Source of the DNA: Alcaligenaceae bacterium | GTDB lineage: Bacteria; Pseudomonadota; Gammaproteobacteria; Burkholderiales; Burkholderiaceae_B | Length of the DNA stretch: 15,809 nucleotides | Reading direction: 5' to 3' | Assembly: GCA_012511095.1 (NCBI GenBank) | Contig: JAAZGT010000036.1 | Span: 1-15,809, forward strand | Shown: piece after piece, positions 1-7,025 of the stretch | Numbering within the stretch: the first letter of the stretch is position 1 | Layout: the number at the start of each line of letters is the position of its first letter | Position numbers and translations under genes: made by a program | Notes under the pieces: generated by a model | The model's database searches: none | Told to the model about the DNA's origin: nothing | The model's input: the letters and a program-made list of their open reading frames with translations, nothing else

Positions 1-431
1 CCAGTTTTAGCACCTGTGCTTGCTGCTACTTTGGAACTAGTGGTTGCTACTGTTTTTAGTACCGCTTCGCGAGTAATTAATTTACCAATTAAAGCTGTCC
101 CGATTTTAGTAATAGCAATTAGGGTCATCTCCTTAAGCTGTGGGTCTAGGGCTTCAATTTGTTCAGCTGATAAACCAAATTTTTTATTAATTTTTGGAAT
201 TAAATTCATCAAAATCGAAACGTCGGTTGCGATGTCGACACCTGGGATAGGTACGGCAGCAACAGCACCTGAGAAAAACGAGCTGGTATTGACCATTTCA
301 TAGCATTCATCGCGGAGCTTAAGTAAATGTAGCTCCTCAATCGATAAGTCTTGCTGAGCATCGCTCTTTTTGCCCATGTTTTTAATGCTCTCAACAGCTT
401 TTTTGGGATTAATTTTTGACAATTTAGACAT
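1..431 (-). CDS. DUF697/EcsC-like hydrophobic protein (partial, 3' end outside window)
   Basis: The minus strand is open from an ATG at 431 down to the left edge, giving about 143 residues with no stop. Residues 1–40 are polar and charged. A segment reading AAVPIPGVDIATDVSILM follows at about residue 58, then a polar stretch with KKFGLSAEQIEAL, then a second non-polar stretch (IAITKIGTALIGKLI). The short hydrophobic PxPG…D…L pattern followed by FGLs.EQI is what I know from DUF697 (YcjF-like) and EcsC-type proteins, which are membrane-associated and mostly of unknown function. Upstream in frame there is a stop nine codons before the ATG, so this start is the only good one. The ribosome binding site is weak. 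No function can be given, and the family link is by pattern memory only. Confidence 0.62.
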   Translation of the reverse strand, partial: MSKLSKINPKKAVESIKNMGKKSDAQQDLSIEELHLLKLRDECYEMVNTSSFFSGAVAAVPIPGVDIATDVSILMNLIPKINKKFGLSAEQIEALDPQLKEMTLIAITKIGTALIGKLITREAVLKTVATTSSKVAASTGAKT

Positions 432-613
432 ATTAAATACACAGTATGTGGCATCTTATGAAGGGATGGGTGCTGATTACTTGTCGAGCTTTGTGCCAAG
501 GTGCTTTTATAGTAAGCTCAAATTCGCGGTCAATTGAGCTATCCCTAGTATTTTATAATACTCAACGGTGACTTTTCTTTCAATCAGAGGGTGAAAGAAT
601 TTGTTTCGTGTTT

Positions 614-1075
614 TTATAACCAGCGACGAACTTTACGCTTATATGAGCGATACTCTTCGCCAAACTTTTCTTCTAAAATTCGTTCCTCAGGCATAATCTG
701 TAGTCGTGTAATAAGAATAATATAGATGAAAATGCAAATCATAGAGGCAATATTATTTAAATACATGCCCCAAGCAATTAACATGAGCAGCATACCCAAA
801 TACATGGGATTACGACTAAAGCGGTAAATGCCCGAACGCACCAATTTGGTGGTCTTGCTGGGTTGCTTTGGGTTGCCAGTGGTCTTGCTACGTATAAAAG
901 CAGCAATGCCAATGAGACCTACAACTAAGCCTAATAGCACCAAGAGCGCTGCAATCCCTGGTTGATATAGCCATTCTACAGTCATTGATGGAACTAAGCG
1001 CGCAACCAGCCACATAATTAGGCCAGAGATAAGAGCAATCACTGGGGGCGGTAAAAGTAACTCAAGTCGTTTCAT
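614..1075 (-). CDS. Isoprenylcysteine carboxyl methyltransferase-family membrane protein (CzcN/NccN-like position)
   Basis: This 153-residue protein has four or so hydrophobic segments: two at about 10–30 and 40–62, and a pair at about 95–125. It carries the family signature RNPMYLG at about 91–97, and a C-terminal cytoplasmic tail with EERILEEKFGEEY…Y, where the conserved Glu and Tyr residues bind S-adenosylmethionine in the ICMT/PEMT fold. Bacterial members are integral membrane methyltransferases with largely unknown substrates. Relatives called CzcN, NccN and CnrN sit in metal-resistance operons. The gene begins 17 bases after the stop of the Crp/Fnr-type regulator on the same strand and is probably the last gene of the metal operon. 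That role is inferred from position only. Length is normal for the small bacterial subfamily. Confidence 0.85.
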   Translation of the reverse strand: MKRLELLLPPPVIALISGLIMWLVARLVPSMTVEWLYQPGIAALLVLLGLVVGLIGIAAFIRSKTTGNPKQPSKTTKLVRSGIYRFSRNPMYLGMLLMLIAWGMYLNNIASMICIFIYIILITRLQIMPEERILEEKFGEEYRSYKRKVRRWL

Positions 1076-1092
1076 GGCTAGTTGTATTGGTA

Positions 1093-1806
1093 TTAATTAA
1101 CAAGTAATAAAGCGTCTAGGTCAATAATTTTAATATGACGTGGCCCTGTTTGTATGATCCATCCCGCTTCTTCAAACTCACCTAATCGACGACTCACGGT
1201 TTCTGGTGTGGTGCCGAGAAATGAGGCGAGATCTCTACGGCTCATTGGTAATTCATAGTTATCGGAATTAGTTAACTCGGCCTGCTGGGCTAGATAATCT
1301 GCTAAGCGAGCATTGATAGATGCGGTGGCAATGGTAGCAGTTTGTTTTTCACTCACATCTAAACGTCTCGATAGCTCAGCTAATATATGCAAACCAATTC
1401 TAGGGTATTGGATTAGAAGCTCTTGCATATCAGTTTGATAAATTGTACAGACCTCAGAAGCTTTAATCGCCTCAGCATAAGAGTCTTGCAGTGTCCCTGC
1501 AAATAGGTTTTCACCTGCAAAATCCCCAGGATTTAAAATGCGTACTAGCTGCTCTTTACCGGACTCGGATAATCGATAAACTTTGACTTGACCTGTATGC
1601 ACAATAAAGAGTTTGTCGGATGGCTCACCGGCACGATGAATAAACTCGCCACGCTTATAGGGACGCGTATGGGCCTTGTCGGCGATCATTTGTAGTTCAT
1701 GAGTCGCTAAATGCCTAAATATAGGTACTCGTGACACACATAAAGAGGCAACGTGATCGCAGGTGGTATCAGCGGTTGATGCGGTGTTTTGAGGATCCAT
1801 ACTCAT
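1093..1806 (-). CDS. Crp/Fnr-family transcriptional regulator with N-terminal cysteine pair
   Basis: This 237-residue protein has a cyclic-nucleotide-binding-type beta barrel at about 28–145 (VPIFRHL…, GEFIHRAGEPSDKLFIVHTG, LNPGDFAGE), a dimerisation helix at about 135–165, and a winged helix-turn-helix at about 185–235. The recognition helix TTPETVSRRLGEF keeps the E..SR pattern with which FNR reads TTGAT half-sites. Cysteines are C16, C23 and C120. The spacing C-x6-C differs from the Cx2Cx5C cluster ligands of E. coli FNR and recalls the FLP proteins of lactic acid bacteria, where a dithiol is proposed. It probably senses metal, redox state or oxygen and controls the adjacent efflux genes; this is inference. 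ATG at 1806 is followed by a second ATG two codons later, and neither has a strong ribosome binding site. It lies third in the predicted operon. Confidence 0.88.
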   Translation of the reverse strand: MSMDPQNTASTADTTCDHVASLCVSRVPIFRHLATHELQMIADKAHTRPYKRGEFIHRAGEPSDKLFIVHTGQVKVYRLSESGKEQLVRILNPGDFAGENLFAGTLQDSYAEAIKASEVCTIYQTDMQELLIQYPRIGLHILAELSRRLDVSEKQTATIATASINARLADYLAQQAELTNSDNYELPMSRRDLASFLGTTPETVSRRLGEFEEAGWIIQTGPRHIKIIDLDALLLVN

Positions 1807-1837
1807 AGAATGGCTCAGTAAATGATAGCTAAGAAAT

Positions 1838-1867
1838 AGACACTCCGCCTTTAGAGACGGAGTGTCT
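1838..1867 (-). terminator. Intercistronic hairpin between ATPase and regulator genes
   Basis: A perfect 10-bp stem (AGACACTCCG at 1838–1847 with CGGAGTGTCT at 1858–1867) has a 10-base loop. On the minus strand it is followed by only a broken T-run (ATTTCTT). It lies 32 bases after the ATPase stop and 32 bases before the regulator start, so it could be a partial terminator or an mRNA-processing/stability element that lowers regulator expression relative to the ATPase. Confidence 0.55.
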
Positions 1868-1898
1868 TGCGATGTAATCAGTCTAGCTGAAGTCTTGC

Positions 1899-3803
1899 TT
1901 AGCTGGCAAGCCGTGTTTTATCACTTGATGGCTGTACAGTAGCGATTGCTTTAGTGCCACCACGACCTCGGTAACGTATAAGTCTAACCGCGTTAAGCGT
2001 TACTAAAAGCACACTGAGTTCATGGATGAGCATGCCTGAGGCCAAGAAAATCTTGCCTAAGAGCACACCGGCCAGTAAAAAGACCACGGTACCCACAGCA
2101 ATGATGGTGTTTTGTTGCATATTGCTTACTGTCGCCTTAGAAAGGGAGTAAGCATGTGCAAACTGGTCTAGTCTGTCTGTCATTAAGACAATATCAGCAG
2201 TTTCCATCGAGATATCGGTGCCGCCAATCCCCATGGCTAAACCTACATCCGCTGTTGCTAGCGCGGGGGCGTCGTTGATGCCGTCACCTACCATGGCAAC
2301 GCGATAGCCTTGGTCTTTGATTTTATTTACCCAAGCTACCTTATCTTGCGGTAGTAGTTCAGCGTACACCGCATCAAGACCTAATTCATCACCCACCAAT
2401 TGGGCGGTATGGCGGTTATCACCGGTCAACATAATGGCTTGTTTAATGCCATCGTCACGTAATTGTTGGATGGCGCTTTTAGCCTCGGCCTTAATCTGGT
2501 CGGCAATGGATATCACACCTGATAGCTTTTGGTCGATGGCGATAAGCACGGCAGTATTACCCGCTTTTTCACGTGCTGTGGCGTAGCTTTCAATCTCATC
2601 ACTAATAGCTACGTCATAATCGGCCATTAATTTACGATTACCGATGAGTAAATGCTGACCATTAACCATTGCGGTCATACCGTTACCCTTAATGATTTGT
2701 ACATCTTGAGGCTCTGCGTCTAAGGTGAGCTCACGTTTTTTGGCTTCAGACACAATGGTTTGGCCTAGGTGGTGCTCAGATAAACGCTCGGCTTCGGCAA
2801 CAATACGGAGTAAGTCATTTTCCCCCATATCCCAGCTCTTAACCTCGGTGACCTCAGGTTTACCTTTGGTTAGGGTGCCAGTTTTGTCGAATACTACGAA
2901 GTCAACTTTAGAGAGTCTCTCCATAATTTCGCCGCCTTTGACGAGTACGCCATTGCGTGCACCGTTACCGATACCCGCTACCATGGATACAGGGGCGGAG
3001 ATAACTAGGGCGCCAGGACAGGCAATTACTAAGAAGGTTAGGGCGATTTCTACATTTTGGAATATTAAATAAACCAAAATGGATAATACAACAATGGTCG
3101 GTGTGTAGATTTGAGCAAAGCGATCTAAGAATTTCTGAGTACTTGTTTTAGACTCTTGAGCTTCCTCTACCATTTCAATGATTTTGGCGAAAGTCGTGTC
3201 ATCGCCAATGCGATCGGCAGTGACCTCGATATAGCCATTATCAATAATGGTGCCACTAAATACACGGTCACCGATTGATTTATTGGCAGGTACCGATTCA
3301 CCTGTAATCGCCGCTTCGACAATCAATGCTTGGCCAGATAGAATTTCACCGTCGACAGCAACTTTTTCACCGGAGCGAATTAAAATGCGGTCGCCTTTAA
3401 CGACGTCTTCGACAGGTACTTTGACGTGACCTTCGGGACGAATAACGGTGGCCTCAGTCGGCGTTTGGTCGATTAGATTACGTAGGGATGAGCGTGTTTT
3501 TTCAAGAGTCCGCGACTCTAAATAGGCGCCAAAAATAAATAAGAAGGTTACCACCGCTGACTCGACATATTCGCCGATAATCAGGGCACCAATGACTGCG
3601 ATAGTAACAAGTAATTCAATACTAAAAGCTTTCATGCGCAGTGCTTGAAAAGCTTTAATGGCAATAAAATAACCAGCAAATAGGGAAGATGCAATTAATG
3701 TATAGTCTTTCCATTGTGAAAATCCGGCCAGATGCAAGGTAAATGCAATGAGTAATAATAGGCCAGTGATGCCGGCGATATGAGAGTTTTTTAGTTTGTT
3801 CAT
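1899..3803 (-). CDS. Heavy-metal-translocating P1B-type ATPase with CPG motif
   Basis: This integral membrane, ATP-driven metal pump has about 634 residues. Domains in order: four N-terminal membrane helices without a fused metal-binding domain; actuator loop with AITGES (about 169); transmembrane helix 6 with CPG (C262-P263-G264) where most P1B pumps have CPC, SPC or CPH; phosphorylation site FDKTGT (D306); nucleotide domain with SEHHLG, where the usual HP dipeptide reads HH (344–345); hinge TGDN and GDGINDAP; and a last helix with HELSV (H594, E595), reminiscent of the HEG motif of P1B-4 Co/Fe/Zn exporters. The metal cannot be read from these motifs. I chose the ATG at 3803 because GGAG lies 6 bases upstream. 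An ATG at 3815 would add four residues, and GGAG would then lie inside the gene. The gene follows a separate HMA protein, which may deliver its metal. Confidence 0.93.
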   Translation of the reverse strand: MNKLKNSHIAGITGLLLLIAFTLHLAGFSQWKDYTLIASSLFAGYFIAIKAFQALRMKAFSIELLVTIAVIGALIIGEYVESAVVTFLFIFGAYLESRTLEKTRSSLRNLIDQTPTEATVIRPEGHVKVPVEDVVKGDRILIRSGEKVAVDGEILSGQALIVEAAITGESVPANKSIGDRVFSGTIIDNGYIEVTADRIGDDTTFAKIIEMVEEAQESKTSTQKFLDRFAQIYTPTIVVLSILVYLIFQNVEIALTFLVIACPGALVISAPVSMVAGIGNGARNGVLVKGGEIMERLSKVDFVVFDKTGTLTKGKPEVTEVKSWDMGENDLLRIVAEAERLSEHHLGQTIVSEAKKRELTLDAEPQDVQIIKGNGMTAMVNGQHLLIGNRKLMADYDVAISDEIESYATAREKAGNTAVLIAIDQKLSGVISIADQIKAEAKSAIQQLRDDGIKQAIMLTGDNRHTAQLVGDELGLDAVYAELLPQDKVAWVNKIKDQGYRVAMVGDGINDAPALATADVGLAMGIGGTDISMETADIVLMTDRLDQFAHAYSLSKATVSNMQQNTIIAVGTVVFLLAGVLLGKIFLASGMLIHELSVLLVTLNAVRLIRYRGRGGTKAIATVQPSSDKTRLAS

Positions 3804-3823
3804 TTTATGCTCCATGCATCATG

Positions 3824-3875
3824 TATCCCGTTGAGGGAGCCGGATACTAGCCGTGGGATAAAGACTGGTATCCGG
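3824..3875 (-). promoter_or_regulatory. Intercistronic RNA hairpin with possible pseudoknot before the ATPase gene
   Basis: Between the HMA gene stop and the ATPase start the minus-strand transcript can form an 11-bp stem (3865–3875 with 3840–3850, one G·U wobble) containing CCGGATAC/GTATCCGG. Its 14-base loop holds TATCCC (3855–3860), which is complementary to GGGATA located 3' of the stem (3824–3829) and 12 bases upstream of the GGAG that serves the ATPase. Stem and loop pairing together would make an H-type pseudoknot. A role in setting the ratio of HMA protein to ATPase is inferred. Confidence 0.5.
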
Positions 3876-3883
3876 AGTGCGTT

Positions 3884-4105
3884 TTATGACACTTTGTGGG
3901 ATAGCACCGTATACCCAAGCTTAGTGATGGTGTCTTGGATATGGTCAGCAGTTGTTGTGGTTTCATCAAATTCGACGCGAACGCGCCCCGAATTAAACAT
4001 GACCTGTACTTCTTGAACGCCATCTACTTTGTTAACGGTGTTTTCAATCTTTCTAACACACGAAGGGCAGGTGAAAGGTTCCATGGTGTATACAACTTTA
4101 GTCAT
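3884..4105 (-). CDS. Small HMA-domain heavy-metal-binding protein (CPSC)
   Basis: This 73-residue protein consists of one HMA (ferredoxin-like βαββαβ) domain. The metal loop reads FTCPSCVRKIE with C13 and C16, so it keeps the CxxC ligands but lacks the GMTC start of copper chaperones such as CopZ. The rest (VDGVQEVQVMFNSGRVRVEFD…, …LGYTVLSHK) fits the family pattern of strands and the conserved GY near the end. It is expected to bind a soft metal in the cytoplasm and pass it to, or sense it for, the ATPase encoded next. Separate HMA proteins next to pumps that lack a fused HMA domain are a known arrangement. A strong ribosome binding site (AAGGAGAA) precedes the ATG. This is the first gene of the predicted operon. 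Confidence 0.9.
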   Translation of the reverse strand: MTKVVYTMEPFTCPSCVRKIENTVNKVDGVQEVQVMFNSGRVRVEFDETTTTADHIQDTITKLGYTVLSHKVS

Positions 4106-4130
4106 CTCAGTTCTCCTTGAGTGGTGGTGT

Positions 4131-4166
4131 GGATATACATATATCCTAAATATATCTATATCCTAA
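4131..4166 (-). promoter_or_regulatory. Candidate operator: GGATATA palindrome plus direct repeat
   Basis: Positions 4131–4146 form a perfect inverted repeat, GGATATA-CA-TATATCC. The sequence TATATCCTAA occurs at 4140–4149 and again at 4157–4166, exactly 17 bases apart, so a second, degenerate copy of the palindrome half overlaps. The block lies 26–61 bases upstream of the HMA start codon, where the core promoter should be. The AT-rich repeats prevent a confident choice of -10 and -35 boxes. Which protein binds is unknown; the operon's own Crp/Fnr-type regulator is one candidate, but this is not a classic FNR box. Confidence 0.55.
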
Positions 4167-4219
4167 GGCACAAGTGATGTTTTAAACCTTGACGGGTGAC
4201 AAGTTTTTCTTTGAGAATG

Positions 4220-4252
4220 AAAAAATCCCCGCCAAATCGTTGAGGCGGGGAT
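4220..4252 (-). terminator. Rho-independent terminator after the P2-type ATPase gene
   Basis: A 9-bp GC-rich stem (4225–4233 with 4244–4252, ATCCCCGCC/GGCGGGGAT) has a 10-base loop and is followed on the minus strand by six T residues (complement of 4220–4225). It stands 25 bases after the ATPase stop codon and separates that gene from the metal operon transcribed in the same direction. Confidence 0.92.
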
Positions 4253-4277
4253 CAAAAGGCTAAATGAGATTTATTTT

Positions 4278-7025
4278 TTATTTAGATAGCTGTAATCGAG
4301 AGGCGATACCTAATTTACGAACCACGAGCTTTTCAAACTCCGCGACAAAAAATAGTAAAAATACGGCACCAAATACTTTGAGCCACTCAAGGATCGATAA
4401 ACTAGCAGAGCTGAAAATCGACTGCATAAATGGCATGTAGGTATAAAGCAACTGCAGTGGTATACAAAAGGCTATAGCCAGTAATACATAGCGGTTACCA
4501 AAGAAGCCCTCACGATTAATGATCGATGAGAAAGTGTGGCGACTATTAAATAAGTACACCATTTCACAACCAACCACAATGTTAACCGTCATGGTACGTG
4601 CTACCTCAAGTGAGGTGCCGTGATTAATTTCCCATAAAAATACACCTAGGGCGCCAATCATAATCACCACTGAAACCATCATAACGCGCCAGATAAAAAA
4701 GCCTGTTAATAAGGGCTCATTCGGTGGACGAGGGCGTCGGTCCATGAGACCGTGTTCTGCAGGCTCAAATGCTAGAGCTAGACCTAATGCACCTGATGTG
4801 GCCATATTGATCCATAGGACCTGAGCAGGGGTGAGGGGTAGGGCTAGTTCAAATAAAATCGCTACGATAACAACTAAGATCTCACCACCATTAGTCGGTA
4901 ATGTAAATAAAATAAACTTTTTAAGGTTGTCATAGATGGCCCTACCTTCGCGTACTGCAGAGGCGATTGTGGCAAAGTTATCATCGACAAGTACTATGTC
5001 AGCGGCTTCTTTAGCTGCATCAGTGCCTTTAAGGCCCATGGCAACACCCACATCCGCGCGTTTTAAGGCGGGAGCGTCATTGACCCCGTCACCGGTCATC
5101 GCAACGACCTGATTGTTGTCTTGTAGGGCTTGGACTAAGCGTAGTTTATGCTCAGGCGCAGCTCTGGCAAAAATATCGACTTCCATGACAACTTTGCGTA
5201 GAGTGTCATCGTCCATTACTGCGACCTCAGCACCCGTGAGAGTAGGTTTATTAATGCCAATATTTAATTGCTCACCGATGGCGCGTGCAGTTTCCACGTG
5301 ATCACCAGTAATCATTTTGACTTGGATGCCAGCGCGATGACACTCGGCAACTGCTTGCACTGCTTCTTCGCGTGGTGGATCCATAATGCCTAGCAAGGCG
5401 AGCATGACAAAATCTGACTCCATATCAGAAAAGCTCAGAAGTTCACTTTGTGGAGCAGAGTGTTTGTAGCCAATGGCTAGTAAGCGTAAGCCTTGAGCTG
5501 CCATATCAGTGGCCATACGACGCCAGTGGTCGATATCAAGCGCGCCCTCGCCGTCATGGTTTAATTGACTACTACACATGTCTAGAATGCGTTCGGGGGC
5601 ACCTTTTACAAAGATCCATGGTAGGTCTTGCTCATCACAATGGTATGTTGCCATAAAGCGATGTTGTGACTCAAAAGGAATGGCATCAAGACGTGACCAA
5701 GGTCCTGTTTTGGCAGGTTCAAGATTAATGCCTGCTTTTGCAGCTAAAACTTGTAGAGCGGCCTCGGTAGGATCGCCGACAATGCTCCACCCGCCATCGT
5801 CGTTTTGACGCAAGCGAGCATCGTTACAGAGAACACCAGCGCGAATCGCTATGGTTAGTTCTGGGTAGTCCTTAACATCGATGGGTTGGCGGTCGATTAA
5901 TAAATTACCCTCAGGTGCATAGCCTACGCCCTCGACATGAACTCGGTAATCAGAACCTACAATGCGCTGAACGGTCATTTCGTTACGAGTTAGGGTGCCG
6001 GTTTTATCTGAACAAATCACCGTGACCGAACCTAAGGCTTCAACTGCAGGTAAACGACGTACAATGGTATTGCGTTGAGCCATACGCCGTACGCCCAATG
6101 CGAGGGTGACGGTCATAATCGCGGGTAGCCCTTCGGGGATAGCAGATGCAGTTAATGCCACCACCATCATTAGCATATTATCTGCACTGTGGCCACGCCA
6201 AAAGATACCGAGTAAAAACACAACAGCCGATAAACCGATAATAAAAAAGGCTAATTGACGGGAAAAATAATCCACCTTACGAATTAAAGGTGTGCTGATG
6301 TTGCCAATGTCACTAAGCATTTGATCGATTTTACCAATTTCAGTATTGTCGCCTGTGGCAACCACAATACCGACGGCCTTTCCGTAAACTACGGTAGTGC
6401 CTGAGTAGGCCATATTAAAACGGTCGCCCAGTGGGGCATCAAGAGCTGCCTCTTCGATATGCTTTTCAACAGCTAAAGACTCGCCCGTTAGGGCAGATTC
6501 ATCAACACGAAAGTTACGTGCATTAATTAAGCGTAGATCGGCGGGCACTTTATCACCCGAGACGAGAGCGACTAGATCGCCGGGTACTAATTCGGCAGCA
6601 TCAATGTTTTGATGTCGACCCTCGCGGATCACCCTAGCATGGGGCGATAACATGTTGCGAATGGCATCTAAAGCAGATTCGGCTTTGCCATCTTGAATAA
6701 AACCAATGATGGCATTAAGCACCACGGCGAACATTAGGACGCCAGTATCAATCCAAAACCCTAAAGCGGCCGTAATCACAGCGGCTCCCATCATCACATA
6801 GAGTAAAAGGTTATGAAATTGCAGTAAAAATCGCATTAAGGGACCACGCTTTTTGGGTGGTGCTAAGCGATTAAGTCCATATTTTTTTAGACGCAAATGC
6901 GCTTCTTTTTGACTTAAACCCCCTTTTGGGCTGTTTAGTTTTTGCTCCACTTCGGTGGCAGAAAGTGTGTGCCATTTGGTGGTGGAAGCGTGTTTAGCAG
7001 TATCTTCTGCTACGCGGTTGGTCAT
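4278..7025 (-). CDS. P2-type (SERCA-like) cation-transporting ATPase
   Basis: This 915-residue pump has the full family layout: N-terminal cation-ATPase domain (about 17–85), actuator domain with ALTGES (179–183), transmembrane helix 4 with PEGLP (297–301), phosphorylation motif SDKTGTLT (D340), nucleotide-binding domain with KGAPE, TGDH and GDGVNDAP motifs, and a C-terminal six-helix domain (about 690–905). SERCA calcium ligands are partly kept: the helix 4 Glu, NGGE in helix 5, and N740 and T743 in helix 6. The residue matching Asp800 is Ser744, so substrate may not be calcium; Na+, Mg2+ or another cation is possible. A bacterial subgroup with a similar WINM.T stretch is often annotated simply as cation ATPase. 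A short AGGA lies about 10 bases before the start. The gene appears to be transcribed alone. Confidence 0.93.
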   Translation of the reverse strand: MTNRVAEDTAKHASTTKWHTLSATEVEQKLNSPKGGLSQKEAHLRLKKYGLNRLAPPKKRGPLMRFLLQFHNLLLYVMMGAAVITAALGFWIDTGVLMFAVVLNAIIGFIQDGKAESALDAIRNMLSPHARVIREGRHQNIDAAELVPGDLVALVSGDKVPADLRLINARNFRVDESALTGESLAVEKHIEEAALDAPLGDRFNMAYSGTTVVYGKAVGIVVATGDNTEIGKIDQMLSDIGNISTPLIRKVDYFSRQLAFFIIGLSAVVFLLGIFWRGHSADNMLMMVVALTASAIPEGLPAIMTVTLALGVRRMAQRNTIVRRLPAVEALGSVTVICSDKTGTLTRNEMTVQRIVGSDYRVHVEGVGYAPEGNLLIDRQPIDVKDYPELTIAIRAGVLCNDARLRQNDDGGWSIVGDPTEAALQVLAAKAGINLEPAKTGPWSRLDAIPFESQHRFMATYHCDEQDLPWIFVKGAPERILDMCSSQLNHDGEGALDIDHWRRMATDMAAQGLRLLAIGYKHSAPQSELLSFSDMESDFVMLALLGIMDPPREEAVQAVAECHRAGIQVKMITGDHVETARAIGEQLNIGINKPTLTGAEVAVMDDDTLRKVVMEVDIFARAAPEHKLRLVQALQDNNQVVAMTGDGVNDAPALKRADVGVAMGLKGTDAAKEAADIVLVDDNFATIASAVREGRAIYDNLKKFILFTLPTNGGEILVVIVAILFELALPLTPAQVLWINMATSGALGLALAFEPAEHGLMDRRPRPPNEPLLTGFFIWRVMMVSVVIMIGALGVFLWEINHGTSLEVARTMTVNIVVGCEMVYLFNSRHTFSSIINREGFFGNRYVLLAIAFCIPLQLLYTYMPFMQSIFSSASLSILEWLKVFGAVFLLFFVAEFEKLVVRKLGIASRLQLSK

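Noticed and set aside
16..303. Plus-strand frame of 95 residues
   Set aside because: It is the antisense of the DUF697/EcsC-like gene; no ribosome binding site.
209..499. Minus-strand frame of 96 residues
   Set aside because: It overlaps the better partial frame starting at 431, which has the hydrophobic family pattern, and has no domain of its own.
575..599. 8-bp inverted repeat TTCTTTCA/TGAAAGAA downstream of the ICMT-like gene
   Set aside because: AT-rich stem and no T-run; too weak to call a terminator.
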